From Mytilus edulis (Eukaryota > Mollusca > Bivalvia > Mytilida > Mytilidae): a DNA stretch of 64,000 bases. The stretch is taken from the NCBI RefSeq assembly GCF_963676685.1, contig NC_092356.1, positions 23,051,750-23,115,749 on the forward strand, read 5' to 3'. The position numbers and the translations under genes were made by a program. Positions 11,965 to 24,739 of the stretch are shown here, one piece after another (the stretch's first letter is position 1; the number at the start of each line of letters is the position of its first letter). A model generated the notes under the pieces. It was not told where the DNA came from and did not search any database. It was given only the letters and a program-made list of their open reading frames with translations.

Positions 11965-14900
11965 TAATAATTTACTTAAAGACCAAGAAAACATTGTGAT
12001 ATTTAGAAATGCCTTGTAAAAGAAAATTTATGTAGATGCAATGTGATTTTTAATTGAACAGGTTTATCATGTGTTCTCTAATTTTTGTGCTATTTTCACA
12101 TTTCTTGAGCGGTGTGAGAAAAATATTTCTCGTCAATAGTGAAATATCTGTTCTCAGCAAATGATTGCAATTTAGTTATGACTTTAAATTTTTCTTGATT
12201 TCTTCTGAATTTCCTATTATGACATCCTGAAAAAAGGGGACCATGCTTGATGACGTCATATATAAAGAGCATATATATTTTCTGTAAATATTTGAAACAG
12301 TACGATAAAAATCATACAAGAGACAGATTCCACCATTATAACTTGTGTATTTACGATATTTTTTCCACTCTCAACAGTTGAATTTTAATTTTTTTAAATG
12401 CTCGACAAGCCTCGCGCTTTTAATATAAAAATAATACTATCTGTAATGGAGAAATATCATTACATACTTGTTGCAGTGATGGAATCTATATTTCCATACC
12501 TGACAATGCACCAGTTTTAGGAGGGAACCATCCTCTTTTACTTTAATTTATTTTTAAATTATTCTTTTTGGTCCTGTGACCTTAGAGAAATACAATTTAT
12601 CTGTCTTTGACAAATGATCGACCTACTTTCACCCCTTTTCATTATATGAGTTGTTTTTATAATATTTCTGTGATTAATTTAAACTGTATTGCAAAAACAA
12701 TTCTCACTTGCACAGTTAAAAGACCATAAGTATTGAAATATCTTCTTCAAGATCAAGAAAAAGTATCTGAAATGAACATTTCAATTTTAAAAAATGTTTT
12801 CTGTTGTGTATATTAATTAATCAATTTTTCTAACAATTTTCATTTTGTATCAATTATTTTAAATGATTTGTGAAATACTACTGCTACTTATGATAAAGAT
12901 CTATGTAATTACGTTTTGCACTTTTGTTATTCTGAAATTAATAGAAAAATAGTTTTTGACATATTTTCTCTAATCAAACAGAAATTGAAAATACCTAGGA
13001 TCATAAAATGAAAACAAACAACATCTGGCCTTGAAGGCATACAACTTTGCTCAGTGCTCGGAGCACAAAAATCATGTTCGAAATATGAAATCCAGCATTT
13101 TGATTGGTGGAATTTCGAGTACGAGTACAAAAAACTGATTCGAAAGTTTTATGACCGCAAGGCCAGGGTTTAAAAGAAAAGCTTGCCTTCTGTATACATC
13201 ATTTTCTTAGTTAATTTACGTTATTGGACATTACATTTTTATGACAATTTATAGTGGATATTGCAGCCTTTTTGTTTGTAAAAGAAGACCAAGCACAAAG
13301 GCAAAAACAATATTGCAAAGTACTTTTTGATGATTTTCTTAAGTACTTTACATTATTGGACCAAATACTATGAAACCCTAATGACATTTTATCATGTTTA
13401 TAGTGGATATTAAAGCCTTTTTATTTGTAAATAAAGAGAAAGCATCAGGGACAAAAACAAAAACAATAGTGCAATGTACTTTTTGATGATATTCCAAAAA
13501 ATATATATCTATCTGTGTCAAATATGATTGTAATCTTTCTGCACTGACACAAACCCCATCAGGACTGGCTTGTTAAATATCCTGTTTAACAATTTATTCA
13601 ACCTTTCAAAAAAAAACACATTTTTACAAATTACCAAAGAAGAATTGTTATGCAAAATTAACATTACAAAATATTTATAATATAAATATAAAGGGATGTG
13701 GTATGATTGACAATGATGATATTCAAATTATTATTTTCATACTCATTGCCATATATATCAAGTTGGTTCTAACCTTTTATAAGGAATATGTAAATGAATG
13801 TATGCAATTATTTTTTTTTATTTTTATTATTTACTGCCTTAGAGATTAATGCTATGAAAGATGTTCAATTTATTAAGAAATTTGTATTCAATAATTGTTG
13901 AAGATAGAATATATGTGCATATTGTCTGTAAATATTTTCTCAATGTAAAATACAATTATACTGCCAGTAGGCACTTTGTCTCCAGCGATTCGTAAACTTC
14001 CACCCATTCACAAGTCCTATAAGGACAGTAAACCTTCTCAAAAACATTGAAGTGTAGAAATAGTCATGTATTGTCATGAAATTGTCTGGGATTAGTATTT
14101 CATATTACCAAGTATTGCCCAGTATTTTCCCGCCAAACTGTGGTTTTCCAGGTATTTCCACTGGGCTGGCCAATCTCATAAAACTAAAGCATTGCCAATT
14201 CCGTTCTGGTATCAGGATAGTGCAATATTACATTTCAGATCTTCAGATCATAATTTCAAAGTGATATGTAAACACTCTAAAAATATTTGGTTATTGTTTG
14301 AAATGACATATCAATTAAGTATAATGATATATTTTTTTATATGATTAGGTCAACACAATTTGTTAGATCAACAACAGTATTCAGGAATGCACACCCATTG
14401 CTTAAACAAATATTCAGAAAACAAATATTTATTCACAGTACTGCATGTTGAAAATATTTATACTGTTTTCAAACACTTATTTTTTGGAATGTATTGTGTC
14501 AAAATGTATAAATTTATGCATTTCAGATTAATAAAATAGTGTTAAAGTTTAACCCTTTGACCCATACAAATGTATATAAAGTCTATGGGCTGATAGAAAT
14601 TTTGAGATACTTAAGCAGTAGTTGACAAAGCCATACTAAAAATACATTTTACATGTTGATCCATCTACTGTGCCATGTACATGATGTATACTAAATGTTT
14701 CGTTTTGGTGCAATGTATTTCAATTTTTTACTATTGAAATAAATTTATAATTTAATATGTTATTTAAAAAAAAGCCTTATCATTAAATATTTGTTTGTTT
14801 TTTAAGCCAATTCAAAATGAGTCGTTATTTACTACTCATCATCAACAAGTTTATTTCAGGAAAAAGCTGATGGAGAATATCACAGTAGATTGAAGGGCCA

Positions 14901-15965
14901 ATCAGAGTAGTGTATAAAACTGACCGGCATTTATCTCTATATGTGTGTTAATGTTTAACTATAATGTATAGAATGAAAATTTGATACTACAAAATATATG
15001 TCATGTCATGTGTTAGGACTTCTTCCCTAATAGTCATGTACTAGTTATTGGTCAAAATTGGTGTAGTTACATGAAAAAGTTTAAGCTTATATCTTGTCAG
15101 TCATGTCAGTGGATGTTTAATGTCATTAAGGTCTTTGATGGGAAAACCTTGATATGTTTGTTTTCAAGAATACTACTTTCTACATAAGAAAATGCCTGTA
15201 CCTAGTTAGGAATATGACAGTACTAGTTGTTATCCATTCGTTGGTGTGTTTGAACTTTTGATTTTGCCATTGATTAGGGACTTTCCGTTTTGAATTTTCC
15301 TCGGAGTTAAGTATTTTTATGCTTTAACTTTTTGTATTTTAGACCACTTTTGAAACATGTAAAGTACCTAAGATGAACAGAAACATAAATTATTATTTGG
15401 ATACACATTTATTCTGGCTACATAAATGGACATTCAAATAAATGTTATAAATGATGCTTTGGTAGTACGGAAAATATATACCCACAAAATTTTATTATTC
15501 TTCAAAGGTATGGTCTTACAAATAATGTGGGAAAAGTAAACAATTACTGCTCCGTGTTAAAACAATATTTTGACCTTTGAAAAGATTTTTCTTTTACAAA
15601 TTGAGACTGGATGGAGAGTTGTCTTATTGGCACTTATACCACATCTTCTTATATCTATAAATTCAGTATAGCATTAGGGAAGACCCCTTTTCTCTATCCT
15701 ATTCACATATGATCTCCTTTTTGATGGCTCTTAGAACCACTACTTAAATTAAGCGACACAAAATAGGCTTTTATGTACTTCCTCTTCAGACCTATTTAAC
15801 ATCAACATTAAATACAACAGTCTAACAGCTGTGATTGATCACATCATGTTAAGATTAAAAACTATGAAATAGCAATTAGATTTATAATTAATAAAATATC
15901 CATAAAAGATGTTATTGAATATTAAAAAAGGTTCTTGTATTGTGCATTTTTTTGGCATTGTTTGG
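11965..15965 (+). other. 3' flank of SLC12A9-like gene; no further gene seen
   Basis: This AT-rich stretch holds the presumed 3' UTR and downstream spacer. A diverged tandem dimer (13205-13490) repeats a unit with tagtggatattgcagccttt and gtactttttgatgat. A hypothetical extra exon near 14860 (after ttatttcag) could not be supported. Repeat fragments are at 15170-15330 and 15600-15660 (both inverted). Confidence 0.5.
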
Positions 15966-16860
15966 TGAGCCTGCAACTTGTGTTGTAGAAAGCTCGACAT
16001 AAGGATAGTAATCTGGTGGCAGCGGCGCTAGCTAACTTCTTAATAGCTTTATATTTCAGAAGGAAGAAGACTTAGATTCTTCATACTTTGTTTATAGATG
16101 CCTAATGTTTCCGTCCGATATGTCCATTGTCCTTGACCTCATTTTCATGGTTATGTGACTACTTGAAAAAAGTTAAGATTTTTAGTATTTTAGTTTGTCA
16201 CTTATCATGAGTAATATGATAACGACATATATGTAATGTGCGTACCTTGGGAGGTCCTCATGCAGTCAGATAGTTTTCACCTGACCTCGATCATATTTCA
16301 TGGATCAGTGAACAACGTTTAGTTTTCAAGGTTAAGTCCATATCTCAGATACTGTAATCAATTTGTATCCTTTATATTGTATATGGAAAGATTGTAAGGT
16401 GTAAAGGTCCAACGGCCAGGTGTCAATTGACCTTGACCTCATTTTCATGGTTCAGTGGTTATAGTTAAGTTGTTGTGTTCTGGTCTGTTTTTCTAATATT
16501 TTATGCAATAGGTCTACTATATTTGGGGTATGGAATGATTGTAAGGTGAACATGTCCATCTGGTAGGTGTCATTTGACTATGACCTCATTTTCATGGTTC
16601 AGTGGTTAAAGTTAAGTTATGTTTTGGTCTGTTTTAAAATAGGTCTACTCTATTTGTTGTATAAAAATATTCTACTATGTACATGTCAGTTTGGTATGTT
16701 TTTTTTTGACTTTCAAGTCATTTTTTATGATTCATTGCTCAATGTTAAATTTTTGTGTTTTGGTCTGTTTCTAATACTTTTAGCAATAGGTCAACTATAT
16801 TAGGTGTATGAAATGATTGTAATGTTTTTATGTCTGTCTGGCAATTCATATTTGATTTGA
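15966..16860 (+). mobile_element. tandem-cored Helitron-like element, copy 1 (diverged)
   Basis: It begins with a terminal hairpin (gagcctgcaac... gttgtagaaagctc) and a leader, then about five diverged units of roughly 145 bp, each containing a form of ttgacctcattttcatggtt. It is the same family as the element at 62333-63424, in opposite orientation. It has no coding capacity. The right end is unclear because a hammerhead-type repeat follows directly. Confidence 0.7.
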
Positions 16861-16877
16861 CTTCTCATTGGTTTGAT

Positions 16878-16924
16878 GCGAGTGCCTCTGATTAGTCATA
16901 TGTAGACGAAACGCATGCCTGACG
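16878..16924 (+). ncRNA. degenerate hammerhead-ribozyme motif
   Basis: The order stem I - CTGATTA - stem II (gtcatatgtagac) - GAAA - cgcatgcc - tgacgt is recognisable, but CTGATGA is changed to CTGATTA. The flanking tagtatatctgatgagttt is also shared with other copies. Probably inactive. Confidence 0.5.
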
Positions 16925-16964
16925 TACCAAATTATTAACCTAGTATATCTGATGAGTTTGGATT

Positions 16965-19107
16965 TAAACTAGAATTTACAAGGAATATCCGTGATGATTA
17001 CACAAATATAGACAACAGTGGTTTACCGATGTTTTTTAATATTGGTGTTACCATTTTACAAAATAAATGTGTTCCTTTATTATTCCCATGTTTTCGTCCT
17101 TTGTCCTCAAATCATTTCTTGCTTTGCTATTTTTTAAATTCCACCAATACATTTCAAATTTCCTGTATTGTGACTGATGCCAATATTAAGGTCAAATTCG
17201 ATATTGACGATTTCACTGTTGTTGTTCGGTAGTTATGACCCTTGTTTATGTGCAATTTCTCTGGTTTAACATTTTAATTTTGTGTTACTGAGCTCAAATT
17301 CGAGGTCAATAGATATAAGAAGATATGGTATGAGTGCCAATGAGAAAACTCTCAATTCAAGTTTGATATTGACTACTTTCATTTTAACAGTGCAGGACAT
17401 ATGATTCTTGGTAGATTAGAAAATATGCACAAAACGTGTCCGGTCAAATAAGCCTGAAGCGCCATACATTAGAATACACCAATGTAATCATACTTGCTGC
17501 CTTTTAAAGTCCAACAATTGGAACATTCATAAAACACTGCCAGCTTTGCAGCTCATTTCTTTTTTATATTTTTTATGTTTTAACATTGCCATTAAAGCGG
17601 GAGGTTTGGCATGCCACAAAACTAGGTTCAATCCACCATTTTTTCATAAAATGCCCTGTACCAAGTCAGGAAAATGGCCATTGATACATATACTAGTAGT
17701 TCGTTTCTGTGTGTGTTACATTTTGGTGTTGGGTTTCTGCTTTGTCGTAGTTCTCTCATATTTGAAACGTTTCCCTCAGTTTTAGTTTGTAACCCGAATT
17801 TGTTTTTTCTCTATCGATTTATGAATTTCGAACAGCGGTATACTACTGTTGCCTTTATTTGATGAACTCAAAAGATGATTGGATGAGTTTAAGGGAAAAT
17901 CTTTATCAGCTTAATGGATGATTTAAAATGTTTTTATAGGTTTCAAAGTCACTGACAACTTTGTGGAAAATGAAAGGCACTTGAGAGCGATTTTGTGTAT
18001 CAAAAATGAGAAATTATTTTATTGTTAATTAGAGAAACATATTCTTACATAGTTACTCATTAGTAACCGGATTTATCCAATCTCGATAGTTAAATTATCA
18101 ATTTGAGAGTCCTCGCCGAGACTCCGACTTGGATAAATCAACTAACGAAATTGGACAAATCTGACGATTCACTGATACCAATGTTAGATTTTATATGTAA
18201 CTAGTAATGCTTCTATTCTGTAGTTTTATAACACTAGTGCCCAGACAGCATGGTCATTCGAGTTAACCGTATATCCGAACTGTTATGGAATGATTATAAT
18301 CTGATGTTCAAGGAAAATCTTTAATTAAATCAATACGTGTATAGACATTACTAGTAGGGTCGATTAAGAACGTGGCTTATTGGGGAAAACATTGTACATT
18401 AAGACTATCATGCTTGATAAGATCCCCGCTCCTCCTGGAAAAAAATAACTAAAACACCGAACTGACAAAAAAAACCCTGAAGGTTCCGTATTACATGTCA
18501 AATTCAAACGCTCAAATTCTTCAAACGAATTGATAAATACTGTCATAATCCTGTGTTGCTTCAGGACTTTTCTTGCGTAGGAAATGGTGGATTATATCTG
18601 GTTTTATTGCTAGCTTAACCGCTCTTTTGTATGAAATTCGCATAAGGTTAAAAGATAAGAGAGTTATTAAAAATATATATGACATAATGAGATGCTTGTG
18701 TATAAAGAGAAGAACAAGTTCGGATTACATATTACAGAAATGAAGACGTTTACATATTTAGAAGTTTAAAATGACGTCCATTATCACTGAACTAGTACAC
18801 ATATTTGTTTAGAGGCCAGCTGGAGCCCAACTCCAGGAGGTGGAGTTTCTCGCTATGTGGAAAAAGACCTATTGGTGGCCTTCTGCTCTTTGGTCGGGTT
18901 TTTGTCTCCTTGACATATTCCTCATTTCAATTCTCAATTTATTTCCATAAAATTGCGTCTATAATATTAATGAATGTGTTGCTGCCTAACTAACATTAAC
19001 TCATATATTTTATTCATAATGTATCATTTTACGATAACGACAAATAAAACGAAAATTATCTTAGTACTTTCTTTAATTGCAATTTAAAGTGTAAGTAAGT
19101 TTTTTTT
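16965..19107. other. spacer, no supported gene
   Basis: Short open frames at 17029-17232 and 17546-17862 have no recognisable domain; the second overlaps a diverged copy of the 9660-type repeat. Another copy of that repeat lies at 18425-18660. A short inverted repeat at about 18105-18125 (gagagtcctcgccgagactc) is visible. Nothing else was recognised. Confidence 0.4.
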
Positions 19108-19382
19108 TCAAAATAAGCTCCACTGTTCAAGTTTGACATGATTACGCCATTTTTGTTGTAAAGATAACAGGAATCTGAACCAGGGATCTGCAAAGATATC
19201 CTGTCTATAACGTAGAGATGCTATTGCTGTACCAGGTGCAAATCCTCCTTCTCCACAACAAGATGTATCAGTGCAGGTTCGTCTGACACATGCGCAATCA
19301 CAAACAGCTCTGCAGGCAGCACATGCTCCTACAAATCCACCTGGTGTTCCTGTTGTTTCTGTCACAAATGGCGGTTCTTGTA
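19108..19382 (-). CDS. secreted cysteine-rich peptide A, exon 2
   Basis: Exon 2 follows an acceptor (actttaag) and encodes 90 residues plus stop. After joining exon 1 (T|TA gives Leu) the mature part begins near QEPPFVTETTGTPGG and then carries ACAACRAVCDCACVRRTC plus a CC pair: eight cysteines spaced C-x2-C-x3-C-x-C-x-C-x4-C-x4-CC. A C-terminal tail of about 45 residues, without cysteine, has hydrophobic and basic character. The full protein is about 121 aa. I do not recognise the family. A host-defence or other secreted peptide role is only inferred from the signal peptide plus cysteine array. The paralog at 24480-24739 is highly conserved in the cysteine block and diverged elsewhere. This exon reads straight through with no break. 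Confidence 0.75.
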
Positions 19383-19469
19383 CTTAAAGTTATACAAAAT
19401 ATTATTGTTTATGAAATAATCAAAACAAAAAAGATATGTGTGAAGTGTCACTTCCATGTAAAGTGAATG

Positions 19470-19590
19470 GGTACTTTATTTGGCCTTTTAACCTTTTTTT
19501 GGATTGGAGCGAAACTGATGAGTCTTTTGTATACGAAACGTGCGTATGGCGTAAAAACTAAATTTAATTCTGGTATCTATGATGAGTTTA
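19470..19590 (+). ncRNA. hammerhead-ribozyme repeat fragment
   Basis: The core at 19509-19552 reads gcgaaa-CTGATGA-gtcttttgtatac-GAAA-cgtgcgta-tggcgt. The catalytic core strings are intact, but stem I has two mismatches and stem II one. The flanks (ttattcggcc-like lead, ctggtatctatgatgagttt tail) match other copies. It lies between cysteine-rich gene A exon 2 and its intron repeats. Confidence 0.55.
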
Positions 19591-20339
19591 TTTATATCAC
19601 GACAACTTCATTTAGCCTCAGGCAGATTGAGCACATTTATATATATATATTGTTCTCATATGCGTAATAAATAGGCTGAAAACTGAGCTGATAAAGTAAC
19701 ATAAATAATAAGATTTATTTTAATAAACGTTTGATCAATCTGGAACAAAAATTTAAATGATTTTTTACCGTATACCAATTACGGTTACACTTACCATGCT
19801 TTCCGGCATTATAATGAGCACATATATAATATATAAATATGTTTTTATTGTAATTTGCCGATGCTTGACTTGTATACAAGAAATGCAATTTTGATTATGA
19901 TCTCAAATAATTTGGCTGATTATTGACAACTAAATATAATATTGATAAATAATAGATCATTAACGCATTGGTATTACAAGTAGAAAATACCCACTTAGAA
20001 CTATTTTCCACTACATTTTTGAGGAAAGTAACACCTGTTTAAACAATCATCATTCTTAAAGACAATTGTTTATACAGCCATTTTAACCTTTATATAATCT
20101 GAAAGTCGAAACAATTATTACTGTGGATTCATCAATATTTGTGAAACCAATATCATGGATTTTGTGGATACAAGGGAACCACGATTTTAAATGTTCAACA
20201 AATTACAAATATTCTTAATAAATATATACAGATTGGTCAGTTTTAACCTTATTTTTATTGACTGCAAACGAAAATTCTGAACAGTACTGAATCTACTACA
20301 TGTACATAAGATAAAACTTTTAGGAATTTTGGTCCTCAA

Positions 20340-20465
20340 TGCTCTTCAACTTCGTACTTTATTCGGCCTTTTTAACTTTTATTGATTCGAGCGTCTTTTG
20401 TAGACGAAACGCGCGTCTGGCGTATATACAAAATTTAGTCCTGGTATCTATGATGAGTTTATCTT
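20340..20465 (+). ncRNA. hammerhead-ribozyme repeat fragment with an 11-nt core deletion
   Basis: At 20391-20423 the sequence reads gcgtc-ttttgtagac-GAAA-cgcgcgtc-tggcgt. Compared with 25380-25423, the 11 nt that contain CTGATGA are absent, bounded by the short repeat gtc. This copy cannot form the hammerhead core. Confidence 0.6.
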
Positions 20466-20915
20466 AAATGTGACTGTTCATTCTGTAATCCATTGTAACT
20501 TAGTTCAGTCTTTTAAGGGCTGTTGAGATAATTGAGATAAAAATTACCGTTAGAGATTAACATTTATTCACTATTTGATGTGTGAAGTTACGTTTTCATT
20601 AAACGATGAATTGAAGTTTGTTTTTTGGCATTATAAAGATTGTCCGTGAGGATTCCTGGCGAAGTTTGACTATTCATAATCAAATACACCGTATCAGCTA
20701 TAGCGTGTGTACTAATTTCAAATCGAAAAATAAAAAAAAATACTTTCTTTTTTCTCTTGATGTTTTCGAAAAAAATGTTGAGTATTTCCATTTGAAATTA
20801 TTTTACTTAAAAACGTGTTACTCGTACTATCAAGTTTATATTAATATCATTCACATTGGTTTGCATTTCACAATGTTTTAGTTAGCTTTTCGTTTTAAAG
20901 TATGACCATGCCTAA

Positions 20916-21085
20916 CAGTGGCGGATCCAGGGGGGGGGGGTGTGGTTTCCGGGGGTGCGCACCCCCCCCTTATTTTTGCCGATCAATGCATTTGTATCGG
21001 GACATATGTTTTGCACCCCCCCCCCTTTTGCCCTGGGTGCCCTGGGTTAGCACCCCCCTTTCGAAAATTCCTGCATCCGCCCTTG
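20916..21085. mobile_element. MITE with G/C homopolymer runs
   Basis: The left end cagtggcggatccag and right end ctgcatccgcccttg are imperfect inverted repeats. A similar 7-8 bp sequence (tgcctaa) flanks both ends, fitting a target duplication of hAT type. Internal runs of G and C (up to about 11) inflate open frames here. Confidence 0.65.
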
Positions 21086-21394
21086 CCTAAGCTTGCACGA
21101 CGGAGGTTGCACATTTAGATGTAGGTCTATACAATATTAGATTCAACATAAAATAATGAAGTAAATCGTAAAATTTAATTGATCATATTACTGATTTAAA
21201 GCAACGGTTAAAAAAACATGTACACTAATTATGTGTCCTTAAGATCTTGCCCCGAGCTCGAGAAGTTCTATATAATTAACTTTATGTTTTTTTTTTATTA
21301 ATTAACAATAGCAATCAATATACTGGACAATTGATCTGTCAAATTAATTACCACGACGACAATTTTTAAATAAAACTTAACTTAAAAAAGTCCG

Positions 21395-21475
21395 GTTAAC
21401 CGGTAAGGGTTTTTGATATTCGGTATTCGGTCGTTTGAACGGTTAACCGGTTAATCGGTTAACCGTTGACAACTA
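21395..21475. repeat. cluster of GGTTAACCGG-type palindromes
   Basis: Four or more close variants of ggttaaccggt occur within 80 bp (tccggttaaccggtaaggg, gaacggttaaccggttaatc, ggttaaccg). The repeat is palindromic at 10-12 bp. Its role is unknown; similar arrays are common in invertebrate genomes. Confidence 0.5.
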
Positions 21476-22062
21476 TAATATATACCATACTTTTTTTTTA
21501 TATAAAGATAAAACACTAATGTATATTCTACGAAACATATTTTAACAACCCACTCTAAAAACACTCCAGCGTTGTTGAAACGTTTCTTTGACCCATAACT
21601 CCTGACATTGTCGAATTGGTTAGAAATGAAAATGCGACATTTTACCTTTTTCTTAGAGCATAACTTTCCACAACCGCAATAGTTCCTAGCAAAGAATTAT
21701 TTTGTAGGGGTGTTACGTGGTTTTCTTTTCCGAAAAAAAAGAAAAGTAAAAAGAAAAAAACTAGTAAATTGATTCTAAAAAGAACTTGAAAACAAAGCAA
21801 ACCCAAAGTGAATTTGCTTTATTTGCTTTTATTTACAGTATGTTTCAGCGAATGTTAAAGAGGATATATTATCACTTAGCTTTGATGGATATGAATAAAT
21901 ACAGAAAGACATACGTAAAACATAGATGTCCGCGCAAAATCTATAGAGGAAATGCAAAGTCAAGAATACAAAAGAGATACTCTCAGGAGATACCTTACAA
22001 ATATATTAATACATTATATGAATTATTTGATTATAATTAACAAATATCAATTAAGTACTTAC

Positions 22063-22153
22063 ATCGTATACCGTAACTTGTAACTGATCCAGAATTATAT
22101 AATAGAACGAATATAAACGAAACTAGGAAGGCTTCGTTTCTAAGAAACGCCAT
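22063..22153 (-). CDS. secreted cysteine-rich peptide A, exon 1 (signal peptide)
   Basis: The exon encodes 30 residues from ATG (22153-22151) to a consensus donor cgat|gtaagt. The sequence MAFLRNEAFLVSFIFVLLYN then NSGSVTSYGIR is a typical signal peptide: a basic start, a hydrophobic core and small residues before a likely cleavage near SVTSYG. It leaves one base (T), which fits exon 2 in phase. The match of the whole exon, its length (91 nt) and its donor with the paralog at 26034-26124 is strong support. The intron is about 2.7 kb and contains hammerhead-type repeats and a MITE. Confidence 0.75.
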
Positions 22154-22689
22154 TAACCGAAACATTGTCAATGTTTCGTAACAGTAAAACAAGTACAAAA
22201 TTTTCTTTACAACAAAAAATACTTAAAGATACATCATTATCTATACAATTTACAGATGAAATATGTCGGTCTTAAATGAGGGTCTTTAAGTAAAACGGTA
22301 TAAATTTTAGGAAAAAGAAGATTTAAGCAGTCTGATTTCATAGTCAATTTAAAATAAAAATTCAATATTTAGCTTCAAATCTTAAAAACGTAAACGTACA
22401 GAAGATGATATTTTTTCTTACATGCATGGTGCGTTATTTTTCATTACAATATTTTACCTCTCCTAGAACATAAATGTCTAATCACAATATTATATACCAA
22501 CGAGTTCATTTTGTTCAAATTGTAGTTTGAGGTGTAATGCTTCTTGTACCTTAGAACAGTACTGTTATGCCATTATTCAGCACTTCTTTAATGACAAGCA
22601 TTATTATTGAAATGATCATAATTTTGAATTCACTTTTAACATAACTTTGAATTTTCGAAATACTAAAGATGCTTCACATCAGTAAAAAA

Positions 22690-23010
22690 CAAGAATGTGT
22701 CCCCAGTACACGAATGCCCCACTCGCACTATCATTTTCCATGTTCAGTGGACCGTGAAATTGGGGTAATACCTCTAATTTGGCATTACAATTAAAAAGAT
22801 CATATCACAGGGAACATGTATACTAAGTTTGAAGTCGATTGGACTTCAACTTCATCAAAAACTACCTTGACCAAAAACTTTAACCTGAAGCGGGACAGAC
22901 GGACGAACGAACGAACGGACGGACGAACGAACGGACGGACGGACGAACGGACGCACAGACCAGAAAACATAATGCCCCTCTACTATCGTAGGTCGGGCAT
23001 AAAAATACCT
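22690..23010 (+). repeat. common bivalve repeat with (ggac)n tract
   Basis: The order is fixed in mussel genomes as I recall: ccccactcgcactatcattt, aacttcatcaaaaactacct, an ACGG-type microsatellite (22895-22955), then ataatgcccctctactatcg. The 65-codon open frame at 22816 is a by-product of it. Confidence 0.6.
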
Positions 23011-23039
23011 TAGCAGTATTTAGCATAACAACTCTTAGT

Positions 23040-23350
23040 TATTGTTTCTCAAAATTCTTTATCTTCGTACCTTAATTGGCGTTTTTAACTTTTTTGCATT
23101 CGCGCATCACTGATGATATTGTAGACGAAACGCGTGTCTTACGTACAAAATCCAACCCAGGTAGGTATCTTTAACGAATTTATTTTTTAATCACTTGGTC
23201 GATGTCACAGCCAGTGAAGATTTCCTCCAGAAAGTATCACCAGCCCAGTAGTCAGCCCCTCTGAGTTGACATGCATTATTTTTGATATGGTCATGAATAT
23301 GAATGGCGGCCTTTCGAAAATGCATTTAAGGTACAAAAACTAAAGTTCTG
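23040..23350 (+). repeat. hammerhead-ribozyme repeat, monomer remnant
   Basis: The core at 23102-23144 reads cgcatca-CTGATGA-tattgtagac-GAAA-cgcgtgtc-ttacgt; stem II is damaged. The following segment (cacttggtcgatgtcacagc, tatcaccagcccagtagtca) matches the start of the same repeat at 25110-25200, so this is one unit of the tandem type. Confidence 0.55.
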
Positions 23351-23649
23351 AATTTGCCGGTATTATAATGTTTTTTTTTACCAAATTGAATGTCATTCTC
23401 TTTATGTATATAGATATAGGAAGATGTGGTGTGAGTGCCAATGAGACAACTCTCCATACAAATAACAATTTAAAAAGTAAACCATTATAGGTTAAAGTAC
23501 GGCATTCAACACGGAGCCTTGGCTCACACCGAACAACAAGCTATAAAGGGCCCCAAAATTGTACTTTTAACATAAATATGGCTATGCATTATATAATTTA
23601 ACATCTTACACCTCCTAAGGTGTAAATAGTAGTTTTTATGTTTTTGGTT

Positions 23650-23990
23650 TAGAAGTAGACAATTTCCAACTCGTTGTTAACTTAGAATTGGCTTTGCCTC
23701 AAGTGCGGGAGGTCATAGGATCGAACCCGATCTGGTCAAACCAAAGACTTAAACATTGGTATTTGCAGCTTCTCCGCTAAGCACGCACATTAAGAGGTAA
23801 GAGCAAAAGCTTGTTGGTCCGGAATCAGAATTAAGTGTCCGGATTACACGTCTTACTGCGGAACATTACCGTAGGAACAAGCACGTTAAAGATTCAACTC
23901 AGCGTGTCGGTCTAGTAAAAGCCAGGATAAATAGTCAGACTACTTTGTTCTCGTCCTGAATATGTATATTAATTTGCAGCTGGACGTTAT
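23650..23990 (+). mobile_element. tRNA-derived SINE
   Basis: A B-box-like ggatcgaacccg (23720) is followed by a SINE body with cgcacattaagaggtaagag and caagcacgttaaagattcaa. It ends with ctcgtcctgaatatgtat, the common bivalve SINE tail. Other tail fragments: 38270-38320, 47290-47345 and 60215-60275. Confidence 0.6.
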
Positions 23991-24479
23991 CATTATAATA
24001 ATTATTAAATCTGACTTGATACAAGCATTTTCGTGCGTAGAAAATGACGGATTTAATCTTGTTTTATTGCTAGCTAAACCACTCATATGTATGAAAGTCG
24101 CATCAAAATCAATTATATTGACAATAATGTGTGAGCAAAACAATTTAACGGATATAAAATGGTTTAAAAAAACCATTGAATTTAAAAAAAAAACATGCTT
24201 ACGTTTAGAGAATAGAAAAATAGCACACAAGATTAAATTTTACAGAAATGAATACCTTAAAACAGCCCCTCCTATAATATATGTCTTATTTAGTTTTTTA
24301 AATTAATTTGTTGCTGCCTAATAAACATTAACCCACATATTTTGTTCATAATGTATTATTATACGATGACGAAAAATAAAACGAAAATTATCTTTAAGTG
24401 CTTCCTTAATTGAAACATAAACACAGTGTAAATATAATTTAGATCAGAGTAAGTTCATTTTTATTTACAATAAGCTCCA

Positions 24480-24739
24480 CTATGGATGTTTGATAAGATA
24501 ATCCAATTTTTGTTGTAAATATGACAGGATTCTGGACCTGGGATCTTCGAAGATATCCGGTCGGTAACCTGGAGATGGTGATGTAGTTTCAGGTGCAAAT
24601 CCGCCTTCTCCACAACAAGATGTATCAACGCAGGTTCGTCTGACACATGCGCAATCACAAACATATCTGCAGGCAGCACATGCTCCTCCGAATCCACCTG
24701 TGGCTTCTGTTGTTCCTGCCACTAATGGCTGTTTTTGTG
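24480..24739 (-). CDS. secreted cysteine-rich peptide B, exon 2
   Basis: Paralog of 19108-19382. After acceptor actttaag it encodes 85 residues plus stop (T|CA gives Ser at the junction). The cysteine block ACAACRYVCDCACVRRTC plus CC is almost identical to copy A. The segments before (PLVAGTTEATGGFGG) and after (PETTSPSPGYRPDIFEDPR) have diverged. The C-terminal tail is five residues shorter and the reading frame is intact. The conservation of the cysteine block over the flanks suggests both copies encode peptides under constraint. Full protein about 116 aa. Confidence 0.75.

Noticed and set aside
14820-14930. Possible additional exon after ttatttcag
   Set aside because: The cotransporter frame already ends at 11964 with a complete C-terminus, and no donor or conserved peptide is visible here.
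21786-22040. 84-codon frame upstream of peptide gene A exon 1 donor
   Set aside because: It lies in the intron of gene A; the homologous intron part of gene B (25750-26010) has lost the frame.
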